A stretch of DNA of 64,000 bases. It comes from M3007 sp031373665. Lineage in GTDB: Bacteria; Bacteroidota; Bacteroidia; Chitinophagales; Saprospiraceae. The translations under genes were made by a program, and so were the position numbers. Positions 52,337 through 60,913 of this stretch are shown in pieces. Every line of letters starts with the position of its first letter. Within the stretch, counting starts at the first letter, position 1. Location of the stretch: contig JANMMZ010000043.1 in assembly GCA_031373665.1 (NCBI GenBank), forward strand, positions 130,221 to 194,220, written 5' to 3'. The notes beneath the pieces were generated by a model. That model was not told the DNA's origin. It saw only the letters and a program-made list of their open reading frames with translations, and did not search any database.

Positions 52337-53260
52337 TTAAACAAGCCTGAAACTTGAGGCACCCAAAAGTCCTTTTTCACAATAGATCGCTACTACATAA
52401 TTGCCTGATTTTAGCCGCTCATCAAACTTATGGTTGAATGAGTGGCGTTGGGTATTTTCAAGAACAATGTCTTTGGTTTCTTGAGCAATGATTTCTACTG
52501 GGCCAGAAGGCGCAAAAACAGTTGCCTTGATTGGATTCTTGGCCATAATAGGATTGCCTTTGTCGTCGGTAATGACCATATACAACTTTTGTGGGCCATG
52601 GTAGGTAGTTGGTACATCAGCAAGGTCAAAACTAACAAATACCTCGCGAGCCTTGCGAGCTTTGGTAGTCAGGCGATCGCCTCTTTTTTCTAACTCTACA
52701 CGAAATGAACTTGCCTTGAAGGTAGCCGATTGGGTCTTACGAATCTGCTCTTCCAATTGTTTGGCCATATCTACCGCCTTGGTGTTAAGGTCAGTAATAT
52801 TGCCTTTCAACTGTTCATTTTCTCCAGTCAATCGCTGGTTTTCTAATTTTAGTTGTTCGTTTTCTGCGCGGAGGGTAGTGACGATTGTTTCAACGGATAT
52901 TTTTTCGCGTTGCAAGTCGGCTACTTGGGCGCGAAGTGATTCTATGTCCTTCGCATTGGAGTTACGGATTTGGCGAATCAGTATTTCCTTCTTTTGGATA
53001 ATGGCAGCCGTGCTGCTCACTTTACCATTAAGCGTTTCGTTTTCAGTGCGCAAACCTTCGTATGCGCCCGCAAGACTGTCAAGGGCGGCTTCGACGCTCA
53101 ATTTTTCTTTTTCTAAAGAAACGCGTTCGGCTTCAATCTTCTCAGATTGAGCCAAGTAATTTTGTGATTTCTGCCAAAAGAAGAAACCAAGTCCGGCAGC
53201 AAGTGCTAATAAAAGGGTTACGGCAATGCCGTAAATACGAGAATTTTGTGTGTCGCTCAT
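52337..53260 (-). CDS. Inner-membrane anchored coiled-coil protein of unknown function
   Basis: The ATG at 53260 (MSDTQNSRIYG) places the single membrane helix (IYGIAVTLLLALAAGLGFFFW) right at the N-terminus; an upstream ATG at 53314 would add 18 residues and cannot be excluded. The product is 307 residues. After the helix, residues ~30-185 are a long coiled coil with heptads rich in Glu, Leu and Lys (AERVSLEKEKLSVEAALDSL, ENEQLKLENQRLTGENEQL). The C-terminal ~110 residues are beta-rich (VFVSFDLADVPTTYHGPQKL, YMVITDDKGNPIMAK, GNYVVAIYCEKGLLGASSF) and probably periplasmic. I do not know the family; a structural or tethering role is inferred. Confidence 0.75.
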   Translation of the reverse strand: MSDTQNSRIYGIAVTLLLALAAGLGFFFWQKSQNYLAQSEKIEAERVSLEKEKLSVEAALDSLAGAYEGLRTENETLNGKVSSTAAIIQKKEILIRQIRNSNAKDIESLRAQVADLQREKISVETIVTTLRAENEQLKLENQRLTGENEQLKGNITDLNTKAVDMAKQLEEQIRKTQSATFKASSFRVELEKRGDRLTTKARKAREVFVSFDLADVPTTYHGPQKLYMVITDDKGNPIMAKNPIKATVFAPSGPVEIIAQETKDIVLENTQRHSFNHKFDERLKSGNYVVAIYCEKGLLGASSFRLV

Positions 53261-53377
53261 AAATATGTGATAATAAAACTGATAGGATGGCTTGTTACGC
53301 CAATAAACTTTCATTGGTACGTTGAATAACTATTCAAAATACGTTCCAATTATCTCGTTAGTGTCTGTTTTATCGCA

Positions 53378-53385
53378 CAAAAGTA
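53378..53385 (-). promoter_or_regulatory. Putative -7 element (TACTTTTG) for the coiled-coil gene
   Basis: Minus-strand TACTTTTGTGC is an exact match. It leaves leaders of 64 or 118 bases to the two possible starts. Confidence 0.45.
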
Positions 53386-53451
53386 ATTTGATTTGTCATA
53401 ATTAACGTTTTTTTATGGTTTTTTAAAAATAAAATAATGAACGCACCTGTG

Positions 53452-54585
53452 TTATTCACAAGGAATACTTATAATTTTTTCAGAATCATAGTTATACGAA
53501 TCAACTTTTAATATCATGAGTGAGCCTCCTGGGTATTCTTTACAAATATAATTGGCAACTTTTTTTGCATATACATCGTGATAAGGCAGCGGGACACCAA
53601 AAGCGGCTACTGCCCAATCATCAAGTAGGAGTTTGGTTTGGTCATCGTAGGCGTGCTTTTCCCAAACTTCGACAAAATGAGTAGTGTAAGAAATTTGGGT
53701 AGGTTTGATTTTTCCACATTGATAAGAATATTCCGGCTGAGTATCGTCATACAGGTACCACCCAAACGAACGTGGAATCAGTTGGAATATACTGAGCACC
53801 GGAATCAAAAAAAGAACCATTGCAAAAACCGTAGCCTTGTTGGAGCGATCCTTTGGATTGATAAAAGATGACGAAGGTACTGACAGCCAAACTAGCAGGG
53901 CCATCATAATATTCCAAGGGATGACGATTAGGTTCCAATCTGATTGTAACAGCGCTGCTGATACCAATAAATGAAATAAGACGATTAGATACTTGAAAAA
54001 TGGTCTTGTCCGTGACCATAGCAAACCGGGAAGTAATAACATTTCAAGCAGGGCCACGGTGTAACCTAACTGCGGGTATGCCCCTACCCTTTCTGTGATT
54101 TTATAGGCACTACAAAACCACTTAAATCCATCGTGGGCAAAGAAAGGGTTGAGTTTATGGAAACCACTCCAAAAGTACAAAGTGCCAATGAGGAAAAGTA
54201 ATAAAAACCGACGTGATTCAGGTTCTATTGCTTTCGAAATAGGGAAGAAGGCTAAAGTAATAGCAAAAAACCAGACCCAAGGCTGGAACCGGGTCATGTC
54301 TTGGAGGCAAAGGAGCATCAAGCAAATTAAAAGCAGCCATATGCTCTTCGCATGGCTTGGCTTATATATAGAAAATAAACCAGATAAGGCCAAAGTGCAG
54401 AATAACCCCCAATTAATCAGAGATTGTGTGGAACCAGACTTATAGGTGAATGCATCGCCAACTAAAGGCACCAAGGGAAAATCGCTGCGTTCGTTGGGAA
54501 TCCATAAGGTCCATGACAAGGCCATACTAAGAAAAAGGGCTATTACGGCGACACGGTAGTGCCAAATCATGGAATCATTGGCCAT
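53452..54585 (-). CDS. Multi-pass membrane protein, HTTM/DoxX-like
   Basis: The protein has 377 residues with about eight hydrophobic helices (VAVIALFLSMALSWTLWI, WVWFFAITLAFFPI, FLLLFLIGTLYFWSGFHKLN, LLEMLLLPGLLW, YLIVLFHLLVSAALL, WNIMMALLVWLSV). The motif YFWSGFHKLNPFF with ...HDGFKWF resembles the helix-3/4 region of HTTM (vitamin-K gamma-carboxylase-related) membrane proteins; no further identity is visible. The C-terminal ~100 residues after the last helix are soluble and periplasmic or cytosolic. The ATG follows the stop of the 54587-56143 gene by one base, so the genes are translationally coupled. Function unknown. Confidence 0.75.
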   Translation of the reverse strand: MANDSMIWHYRVAVIALFLSMALSWTLWIPNERSDFPLVPLVGDAFTYKSGSTQSLINWGLFCTLALSGLFSIYKPSHAKSIWLLLICLMLLCLQDMTRFQPWVWFFAITLAFFPISKAIEPESRRFLLLFLIGTLYFWSGFHKLNPFFAHDGFKWFCSAYKITERVGAYPQLGYTVALLEMLLLPGLLWSRTRPFFKYLIVLFHLLVSAALLQSDWNLIVIPWNIMMALLVWLSVPSSSFINPKDRSNKATVFAMVLFLIPVLSIFQLIPRSFGWYLYDDTQPEYSYQCGKIKPTQISYTTHFVEVWEKHAYDDQTKLLLDDWAVAAFGVPLPYHDVYAKKVANYICKEYPGGSLMILKVDSYNYDSEKIISIPCE

Positions 54586-54586
54586 A

Positions 54587-56143
54587 TTAAGGCAGTTTTC
54601 TAAGCAACAGGCGGCCTTTGAGGAGACCCGCTTTTTTTAAGGCTTTTTCAAAGGTTTTTAACTGGGCTTGGGCTTTTGATTCTGTGGCGTAAACCCCACC
54701 TAGCATCACAATAGTACCTTTTGCACCTGATTGCAGGCAACTAAGGGCGAGTTTATCGGCCAATATACTTTTTTCTTGAAGCACCTCTACCCTATTGATC
54801 GCATTTTGGGTGTTTGAGAAGGCATTATCTTGTATAATCCATCCTTTTTGCCCAGATACTTTAGCGCAAGCACCTTTGGCTTTGGGAGCGACTTTCGGCT
54901 TTTCTTTCTTCTTTTCTACTGATGCTGTTTGGGGCTTGGGGTCTTCTTTTGTATCTGAAATGGTGATGGTTTCTACCTCTATTTCAGTGTCGTCATTGGA
55001 GAGATCAATCTCTTCTACTACTGGCGTAGTGGAGGCTGGTTTCCGCTTGATAGAAACGGGTTTTTGCTTCGTGATGCCTAATGGAGGAATATCGTCATAC
55101 GGGATGGCATCACCATCAATGACGTAACCATATTGGTCTTCTGGATTGGCACCACTCTTCCATTCACGCATTTTTACCAGATCTGCGGTTTCTGTATCTC
55201 TATGGCTTATTACCTTCAAAAAAAGCGGCAGGATCACCACCATAGAAAGGGCAGCGACCCATTTTTGGATGCCTTGGGCATTCATAAATCGAGTATAACC
55301 GCTGTTGCTTGCTCCTAAAGTGCGAGTGATACCGCTAAGAAACGCATTGCGAACAGGGTCATAGACCAGGTATCGCAATGAATTGGTTATTTTATTCCAA
55401 ATAATGGTCAATTTATCAGGAGGCTTGACTTTGGCTACCGTACCCACACCCTGAGAAACATTCTGGTACCATTCTTTTTTAGTAACCCAATCCACCATTT
55501 TTCTATTTTTCCCATATACACCCAATCGAGAGGGTGTTATCAGCACTTTTACCAGATCATCAGGTGGTATCAGTGCTAACCCGAATCCATGATAGACACA
55601 TTGGCTTCGCAATTCGATGAGGTAAGGATCAATCGGGGAAGGAAATACGTCGTCTGCCAAAGCGATCCATTGTTCATCGGCTTGATATTGTTTAAACTGC
55701 GCAATGGCGTGGATAAATCGGTATTTACGCCAGCGTTGCATGGCAAAATACCATCCAAAAAAAGCAATCATACCAGTACCTATAATCAATCCAATGTTTC
55801 CAATACTGTACAACGAAATGAGCCAAGGTAGCCGCCCGATATAAAAAGCCACATAGATAGCGGCTGCTACCAGCATCGAAAAAGCGAAGCAGTCCCAAAG
55901 AAAATAATAGATATTGAGGACATACTTCACTTCTTCGGCCTTATCTTGAGAGGTGGCTTCGTAGGTGCAGACAAAGGGGGAGCCATCAGATTTGCGAAAG
56001 GACATTTTTCCGTCGGCCACTACCCCACCCTCCGCTACATTGTCCGTCTCTACGGATTCACTACCACTGATCGGCTCGTAACGATGCCGATAAAAATCAC
56101 GCAAGAATGGAATGAAGCGTTGTTTTACTTCATTTTCACTCAT
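54587..56143 (-). CDS. Membrane protein with C-terminal SPOR-like domain, function unknown
   Basis: The start at 56143 (MSENEVKQRFIPFLRDFYRH) is preferred to the TTG at 56185. It has 518 residues: a soluble N-terminal ~85, two membrane helices (LWDCFAFSMLVAAAIYVAFY, IGLIIGTGMIAFFGWYF), a soluble ~150, a third helix (WVAALSMVVILPLFLKVI), then a disordered acidic-Pro/Lys linker (SIKRKPASTTPVVEEIDLSN, KKKEKPKVAPKAKG) and a ~80-residue end with VMLGGVYATESKAQAQLKTF and RLLLRKLP, similar to SPOR peptidoglycan-binding folds. Second gene of a three-gene operon (56182-56727, this one, 53452-54585). Envelope function is inferred. Confidence 0.75.
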   Translation of the reverse strand: MSENEVKQRFIPFLRDFYRHRYEPISGSESVETDNVAEGGVVADGKMSFRKSDGSPFVCTYEATSQDKAEEVKYVLNIYYFLWDCFAFSMLVAAAIYVAFYIGRLPWLISLYSIGNIGLIIGTGMIAFFGWYFAMQRWRKYRFIHAIAQFKQYQADEQWIALADDVFPSPIDPYLIELRSQCVYHGFGLALIPPDDLVKVLITPSRLGVYGKNRKMVDWVTKKEWYQNVSQGVGTVAKVKPPDKLTIIWNKITNSLRYLVYDPVRNAFLSGITRTLGASNSGYTRFMNAQGIQKWVAALSMVVILPLFLKVISHRDTETADLVKMREWKSGANPEDQYGYVIDGDAIPYDDIPPLGITKQKPVSIKRKPASTTPVVEEIDLSNDDTEIEVETITISDTKEDPKPQTASVEKKKEKPKVAPKAKGACAKVSGQKGWIIQDNAFSNTQNAINRVEVLQEKSILADKLALSCLQSGAKGTIVMLGGVYATESKAQAQLKTFEKALKKAGLLKGRLLLRKLP

Positions 56144-56181
56144 GTACAATGCGGTAGTAGTGCCTATCTGCTTCAAATGAA

Positions 56182-56727
56182 TCAAATATTTTTATGCATG
56201 TTTTCAATATCCTTGTCCACCTGCAAGAGCAAGGAAGTGTGGGTGCGCTCAAAAGCAGCCTTTGCCTTTTCTATTTTTTCGGCTTCTACACCAATCATTG
56301 AATCTGATTGTTCTATTTGTTGCAAGTAGCCAGCCATATCATCTTGAAGGCGTTGTATTTCCGATTTATGGCGTTCTATTTGATCCCGCAGCCGCTTAGA
56401 TTCTTCTTGACGGGAAGCCACTTTGGTCAAGTGCTGATTCTCAAGGGCTTTTGAAAAGTGCTCCTTTTCTTTTTCGATTACCGTACGATAATACCCTGCT
56501 GTTTCTATTAGTTTCTCCTTGGTGAGTCCTAAAGTTGCAGCAGTAGTGAAGGCACTTTTTTGAGCGGTCGCTTCGTCCAATTTCATCTCTATGAGGTTGA
56601 CAACGGCACGCTTAAACTCAAAATAATCGAATCCGGGAAGGTTATTCTTCTCAATTGCCTGGGTCAAAAAATCAAGGCTGCGGTCATCTAAGCCATCGGC
56701 TTGGAACATAGACTTTGTTGTGGTCAT
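56182..56727 (-). CDS. Coiled-coil cytoplasmic protein of unknown function
   Basis: The protein has 181 residues, no signal, no membrane segment. The first ~90 residues are helical (DGLDDRSLDFLTQAIEKNN, FKRAVVNLIEMKLDEATAQK). Residues ~95-175 are a continuous coiled coil with heptads (LENQHLTKVASRQEESKRLR, IERHKSEIQRLQDDMAGYLQ). It is the first gene of the operon with the SPOR-like membrane protein, whose ATG is 38 bases on. I do not recognise the family; a scaffolding partner of the membrane proteins is a guess. Confidence 0.75.
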   Translation of the reverse strand: MTTTKSMFQADGLDDRSLDFLTQAIEKNNLPGFDYFEFKRAVVNLIEMKLDEATAQKSAFTTAATLGLTKEKLIETAGYYRTVIEKEKEHFSKALENQHLTKVASRQEESKRLRDQIERHKSEIQRLQDDMAGYLQQIEQSDSMIGVEAEKIEKAKAAFERTHTSLLLQVDKDIENMHKNI

Positions 56728-56843
56728 GTTATTGTTTTAATTTTAAGATGCAAATAAACGGCAAATAACAAGGCTTGCTTGCTTTAAGGCACAAAAAAAG
56801 CGACTAATCATCAATATTAATCGAAATAGAGCAATTATTTCAT

Positions 56844-59078
56844 TTACTCTAACCCGCTAGGAGAAAAACGCACCCCTAAATACGCAATTTGTGGCATCAT
56901 AGGAGCCCATACCAAAGAGCCATTGAAAAAAGTGGACCAAGGATTTTCATCACTGACCAATACATGGTGCTGTTGGTATCCAGTAATATTTTCGCAACCT
57001 AGGTATAATTCATATTTTTTCCAATGCCGTGTTACTTGGGCGTTGACCAAGGCAAAATTAGGCGTTTGCTTTGGGAAATCATGCAGCAACTCGTGTGGCA
57101 CCAAATCATTGATTGGCAATCGTTGAGTGCCCACCAATTGGCTGTGTACATTGAAACTCCATTTTTTGTTAGGCGTGGTGTAGTCTATTGTCACCAAACC
57201 CCTTGTACGAGCCGTGAATGGCATGGTTTTAAGCACGCCATCGGCAAATGTAGCGCGTACATCATTCCATTTATAAGCCAATTTAATATCCAGCCCTGGG
57301 AGTATATTATATTGAAAATTGAAAAGCACACTATTGCTATACGATGATCCTTCTAAGTTGTAAAAGAAAATAGCGGCAGTGTCTTTATCTAAATCCATGA
57401 TGGTTTGGTTTACAAAATCAGTCCGATACACATCCACGCTAAAACTTGCATCTCGTTTGGCAATTTTAAAATTTTGGGTGTAATTCACCCCATAGTTCCA
57501 AGCCTCTTCTGCGCCCATGTTGGGGGCAAAATTCAACCTTCGGTTTCCAGCCAATTGGCTGATATTTTCTGCCACAAGATTGGGCGACCTAAATCCGCGA
57601 CCTGCCGAGATACGCACAATGCTGTTTTCAGTAAAATTGTACTTGGCACTCATGCGTGGGGTCACTTGCCAACCAAAGCGGCTATTCCAGTCCACACGGC
57701 TGCCCAAAACAACGACGAAATCAGGGGTTTCCATGTGCAAACTGGGGCGGCTGTAGGTATATTCCAACATGGCACCTGGCACCACCTCTTTGCGGCTCAA
57801 ATCGCCTTCATTGACAGACTCTTTGATGTCGTCGTATTGAATAGAAGGAGCAAAAAGGATTTTGTGGTCGGTGGTAGAAATGATATTTTGAAGTAAAGTC
57901 TGGAAATACAAAGATTTTTGCTCTCCTCTATAGGCATTTGCACCAAACTGAGCCTCCGTACGGTGCCAAGAAGCACTGACGATATTACCCAACTCTAAAA
58001 AGCGACGGCCAAACAAGGCTTCTTTTCCGTATTTTCCAAATACCTCCACCCGATCGTTTTTTTGATCTATCGTAAACATCTTTGGAATACCTGAGATTGG
58101 CTTAAACTGTCCACTTTGTCGGCGGTCGGTTAATGCTTGAATGTTGAATTGTGCGCACCCAGCCGGCCCATCATACACCAACCGGTACATTGCATTGAGT
58201 TGTTGGCGGTTGGGCGAGTCTTTAAACTTATCGTTGTTTGTATCCCAGTTATTTTCGACCAAACTTCCATGTACATAAAGGCCATTTGAAGTGGTTTCGC
58301 CTTTTTTATTCAAGTGCACATTGATTTCGCCTCGGCCTTCAGTAGAGGTAAAAAGGTTGACAAAAACAGGCTTGTCAGATTGTGGCTTCACCAAATCTGC
58401 ATTTATTTGTCCTGTAATGCCTTGGTTTCCATTTTTTACGGTGCTGGCTCCCTTAGCCAATACAATACCGCTTAGCCAAGTGCCAGGGATATATTCAAAG
58501 GCAAAGGGGGTGGCAATTCCAGTCATGGTAGGTCTGTTTTCTACTAAAAACTGGCTATAAATACCACGCAGGCCCAACAGTTGAATTTCCTTAACCCCCG
58601 TCAAGGCATTAGGGTAACTTACGTCAATGGCACCATTGGTTTGGAAACTTTCAGAAAGGTTACAACAAGGGGCTTTGCGCAATTCTTTACTCGTAATGCT
58701 TTCCACATTGCGGGTTTCGAGGGTTGAAATGCGGGTATCAAAGCCTTTGCTTTTGATGGTGACTTCGCTAAGGATGGCGGCTCCTGCCACTTCAATCCAT
58801 AAGTTATTTTCTGAGGGTAAAACCTGCACTTGGATAGAAGGATACCCAGCATAATTCACCACTAGTGTGCTTTCTTTCTCTCTGGAAGGGAGGCTAAATC
58901 GGCCGGAAGTATCGGTCATCGTCCCTTTCTTGGTATCTTTCCAAAATACAGAGGCTCCTATCAAGAGTTCTTCTTTTTCATTGGTGACGATACCTGTAAG
59001 AGCTGTCTGTCCGCTTTGCGCATGGAGCAAAGGAGTATATGTGAAAAGCCCCATTATGAGGGCAAATAAATAGTTCAT
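56844..59078 (-). CDS. TonB-dependent receptor (CarboxypepD_reg plus plug), metal-linked by context
   Basis: The protein has 744 residues; signal ends at LLHAQ. Residues ~22-105 form a CarboxypepD-regulatory domain (LTGIVTNEKEELLIGASVFW, TLVVNYAGYPSIQVQ). The plug contains APCCNLSESFQTNGAIDVSY, LLGLRGIYSQFLVENRP and LAKGASTVKNGNQGITGQI; the CC in APCCNLSES is frequent in this receptor group. The barrel ends VTRHWKKYELYLGCENITGY...YLGVRF. The next gene upstream, on the same strand 107 bases away, is the cysteine-rich HYC_CC_PP protein, a pairing seen with metal-uptake receptors, so copper or iron is more likely than a sugar. Ligand unproven. Confidence 0.88.
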   Translation of the reverse strand: MNYLFALIMGLFTYTPLLHAQSGQTALTGIVTNEKEELLIGASVFWKDTKKGTMTDTSGRFSLPSREKESTLVVNYAGYPSIQVQVLPSENNLWIEVAGAAILSEVTIKSKGFDTRISTLETRNVESITSKELRKAPCCNLSESFQTNGAIDVSYPNALTGVKEIQLLGLRGIYSQFLVENRPTMTGIATPFAFEYIPGTWLSGIVLAKGASTVKNGNQGITGQINADLVKPQSDKPVFVNLFTSTEGRGEINVHLNKKGETTSNGLYVHGSLVENNWDTNNDKFKDSPNRQQLNAMYRLVYDGPAGCAQFNIQALTDRRQSGQFKPISGIPKMFTIDQKNDRVEVFGKYGKEALFGRRFLELGNIVSASWHRTEAQFGANAYRGEQKSLYFQTLLQNIISTTDHKILFAPSIQYDDIKESVNEGDLSRKEVVPGAMLEYTYSRPSLHMETPDFVVVLGSRVDWNSRFGWQVTPRMSAKYNFTENSIVRISAGRGFRSPNLVAENISQLAGNRRLNFAPNMGAEEAWNYGVNYTQNFKIAKRDASFSVDVYRTDFVNQTIMDLDKDTAAIFFYNLEGSSYSNSVLFNFQYNILPGLDIKLAYKWNDVRATFADGVLKTMPFTARTRGLVTIDYTTPNKKWSFNVHSQLVGTQRLPINDLVPHELLHDFPKQTPNFALVNAQVTRHWKKYELYLGCENITGYQQHHVLVSDENPWSTFFNGSLVWAPMMPQIAYLGVRFSPSGLE

Positions 59079-59185
59079 TATAATGTATTTAAATAGTTGG
59101 CAGTGTAATGCAAATTTTCATTGCTACTACACTCAACTGAATAGAGATGAGTTATTGAATTTTCAATTACTTGAATACTCATCCT

Positions 59186-59641
59186 CTAACATAAAAATAC
59201 CCCATGTGTGATGCAAATCAAGCGTCCCGATCGAGGTGGTGGACGCGGAAATGCTGGGGCGGGATAAGGTAAGAAATTGGGAAAAATCGAATCAATTTCG
59301 AAATGGCTGTAAGTTGGTACAAAATCGAAGTCGAAACTAGCAAGATCGGCTTTTACAACTAAAAAATCAGGCTTTAACTGAAATACTTTGACTGATTTTT
59401 CGGTGCAATCTTTGGAATCGTCTGATTGCTCACAACATGCTTTTTTTAGTGCTAATTTAGGTGCGCAGCACCCAAATTCCTTTGAACTGGTCGAAGTGGC
59501 ACTTTTGCATTCATCTTGGGCGGCTACAAAAAGACTTATATCTGCATGACCAATGCAATAACAATACACTCGGTGTACGCTGATGCCCACCGTAGCCAAC
59601 GACAGGGTAAATATCCATAACCAAACGAGTATTCGGGTCAT
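59186..59641 (-). CDS. HYC_CC_PP-type cysteine-rich small secreted protein
   Basis: The start ATG at 59641 gives MTRILVWLWIFTLSLATVG, a signal/anchor; 151 residues. Conserved cysteine pairs appear in order: VYCYCIGH, DECKS, FGCCAPKLALKKACCEQ, DCTEK, and the proline motif FPRPPPRSGR near the end followed by LICITH. This matches the HYC_CC_PP family (named for its motifs), found in Bacteroidota upstream of TonB receptors. The Cys/His content suggests metal binding in the periplasm, but no function is established. It is followed by the TonB receptor (107 bases), so the two probably share a transcript. Confidence 0.8.
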   Translation of the reverse strand: MTRILVWLWIFTLSLATVGISVHRVYCYCIGHADISLFVAAQDECKSATSTSSKEFGCCAPKLALKKACCEQSDDSKDCTEKSVKVFQLKPDFLVVKADLASFDFDFVPTYSHFEIDSIFPNFLPYPAPAFPRPPPRSGRLICITHGVFLC

Positions 59642-59659
59642 TATCAATTAATTATGATA

Positions 59660-59667
59660 CAAAGGTA
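59660..59667 (-). promoter_or_regulatory. Putative -7 element (TACCTTTG) for the HYC_CC_PP/TonB unit
   Basis: Minus-strand TTACCTTTGTATC is an exact match, 19 bases ahead of the ATG at 59641. Confidence 0.5.
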
Positions 59668-59734
59668 ACATGAAATGCCGTAAATTGATTTAGTTAAGAC
59701 TCCTTTTGCAACCTATTTGCAATTTTACCGTTCC

Positions 59735-60823
59735 TTACATCTCTTCAGGGCCTTCACCTACCCAATCTTGTTGCACGTATTCGTTGTCGCAGTGTTCCAG
59801 TAAATGGTCTTCTATAAACTTTCGGACATCTGTGATGCTCTCTCCCGGATACAGCAAGTGAACATTGGGGCCAGCATCCAATGTGAAATAAACTTGATGT
59901 CCTGTGTCGGCGCGATATTGGCGCACTTTCTCAATAATAGCCAACGAATTGGGCTGCATTAGGGTATAAGATGGATTGCTGCACATCATTAAGGCGTGAA
60001 GGGTCAAGGCTTCATCTTCGGCTATTTTACCAAAAGCCTCCAAATCTCCTGCCTTCATGGCATCCATTAAGGTAATTAACCTCGTACGAGCCTGCGCATA
60101 ACGGGGCGTAGCATAGGGGTTGCCTTCCATCAAGGCATGACCAGCCCTACTACTGACAGCCTTCTCCTCCCGACTGACAATCAAAATATCGTCGTGAAAG
60201 TCGTGAAATGAAGCGTGTATTTGATCTCCAACTGGCACTGCATACTCATTGCTGCTGCCGGGCACTGCCGTGGTTTCACCCCAAACAGCGGCATGGGCAT
60301 ATATACTCCTACAAGCAGATCCGCTACCTAATCGCGAAATAAAGGAGGCTTTTCTTTCAAAATCATCACTGTTTTGCAAAGTTCCAAACAACCGATCCTC
60401 TAAAGAACAAAGTGCCAACACCAATGCCGACATACCAGAGGCCGACGATGCAATACCTGCGGAATGAGGGAAGGAATTGCCCGTATTGACGCTTAGTTTT
60501 AGTTGGCGTAAAAACGGGAAAACGGGTAAAAGGCTATTTAAGAAAGCCTCCGTTTTGGTTTGAAAGGCTTCGTTTTCTTCGCCATGAAACAAAAACTCTA
60601 AGTCCACGCCAGATTGATGGCCTTTATCATGGAACTCATATGATAGTTCCGTATCGGTACAAGATGCTGACAAAGTTAGACTCAATGACGGGTTCTGTGG
60701 CAATTGAAGGCCATATTTGCCCCAATACTTAACGATGGCAATATTGCTCGGAGAGCGCCAAAGGATAGTGCCGGGTTCAAAATCAATCGCGGAATCGAGG
60801 ATTAGACGTGGATTTTCGTACAT
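59735..60823 (-). CDS. mvaD: Diphosphomevalonate decarboxylase
   Basis: The protein has 362 residues. It belongs to the GHMP kinase fold: SPSNIAIVKYWGKYG is the family signature near residue 25, SGIASSASGMSALVLAL (pieces SGIASSASGMSAL) is the phosphate-binding loop, LGSGSACRSIYAHAAVWGE is the substrate loop, and YFTLDAGPNVHLLYPGE carries the catalytic Asp. It converts mevalonate 5-diphosphate to isopentenyl diphosphate with ATP, the last step of the mevalonate pathway, in the cytoplasm. The other mevalonate genes are not adjacent. The thiolase at the left edge could supply the first step but is far away. It is divergent from the MFS transporter. Confidence 0.95.
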   Translation of the reverse strand: MYENPRLILDSAIDFEPGTILWRSPSNIAIVKYWGKYGLQLPQNPSLSLTLSASCTDTELSYEFHDKGHQSGVDLEFLFHGEENEAFQTKTEAFLNSLLPVFPFLRQLKLSVNTGNSFPHSAGIASSASGMSALVLALCSLEDRLFGTLQNSDDFERKASFISRLGSGSACRSIYAHAAVWGETTAVPGSSNEYAVPVGDQIHASFHDFHDDILIVSREEKAVSSRAGHALMEGNPYATPRYAQARTRLITLMDAMKAGDLEAFGKIAEDEALTLHALMMCSNPSYTLMQPNSLAIIEKVRQYRADTGHQVYFTLDAGPNVHLLYPGESITDVRKFIEDHLLEHCDNEYVQQDWVGEGPEEM

Positions 60824-60842
60824 GATGCTTTTTTATGGGCGC

Positions 60843-60850
60843 AAAGATAG
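60843..60850 (-). promoter_or_regulatory. Putative -7 element (TATCTTTG) for mvaD
   Basis: Minus-strand TATCTTTGCGCCC is an exact TAnnTTTGc match, 20 bases ahead of the ATG at 60823. Confidence 0.5.
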
Positions 60851-60913
60851 GGAATTGATTTGATTAGATGGAGCATACAAACAACCAAAATACGTTTCGG
60901 TTGTTCCAACAGA

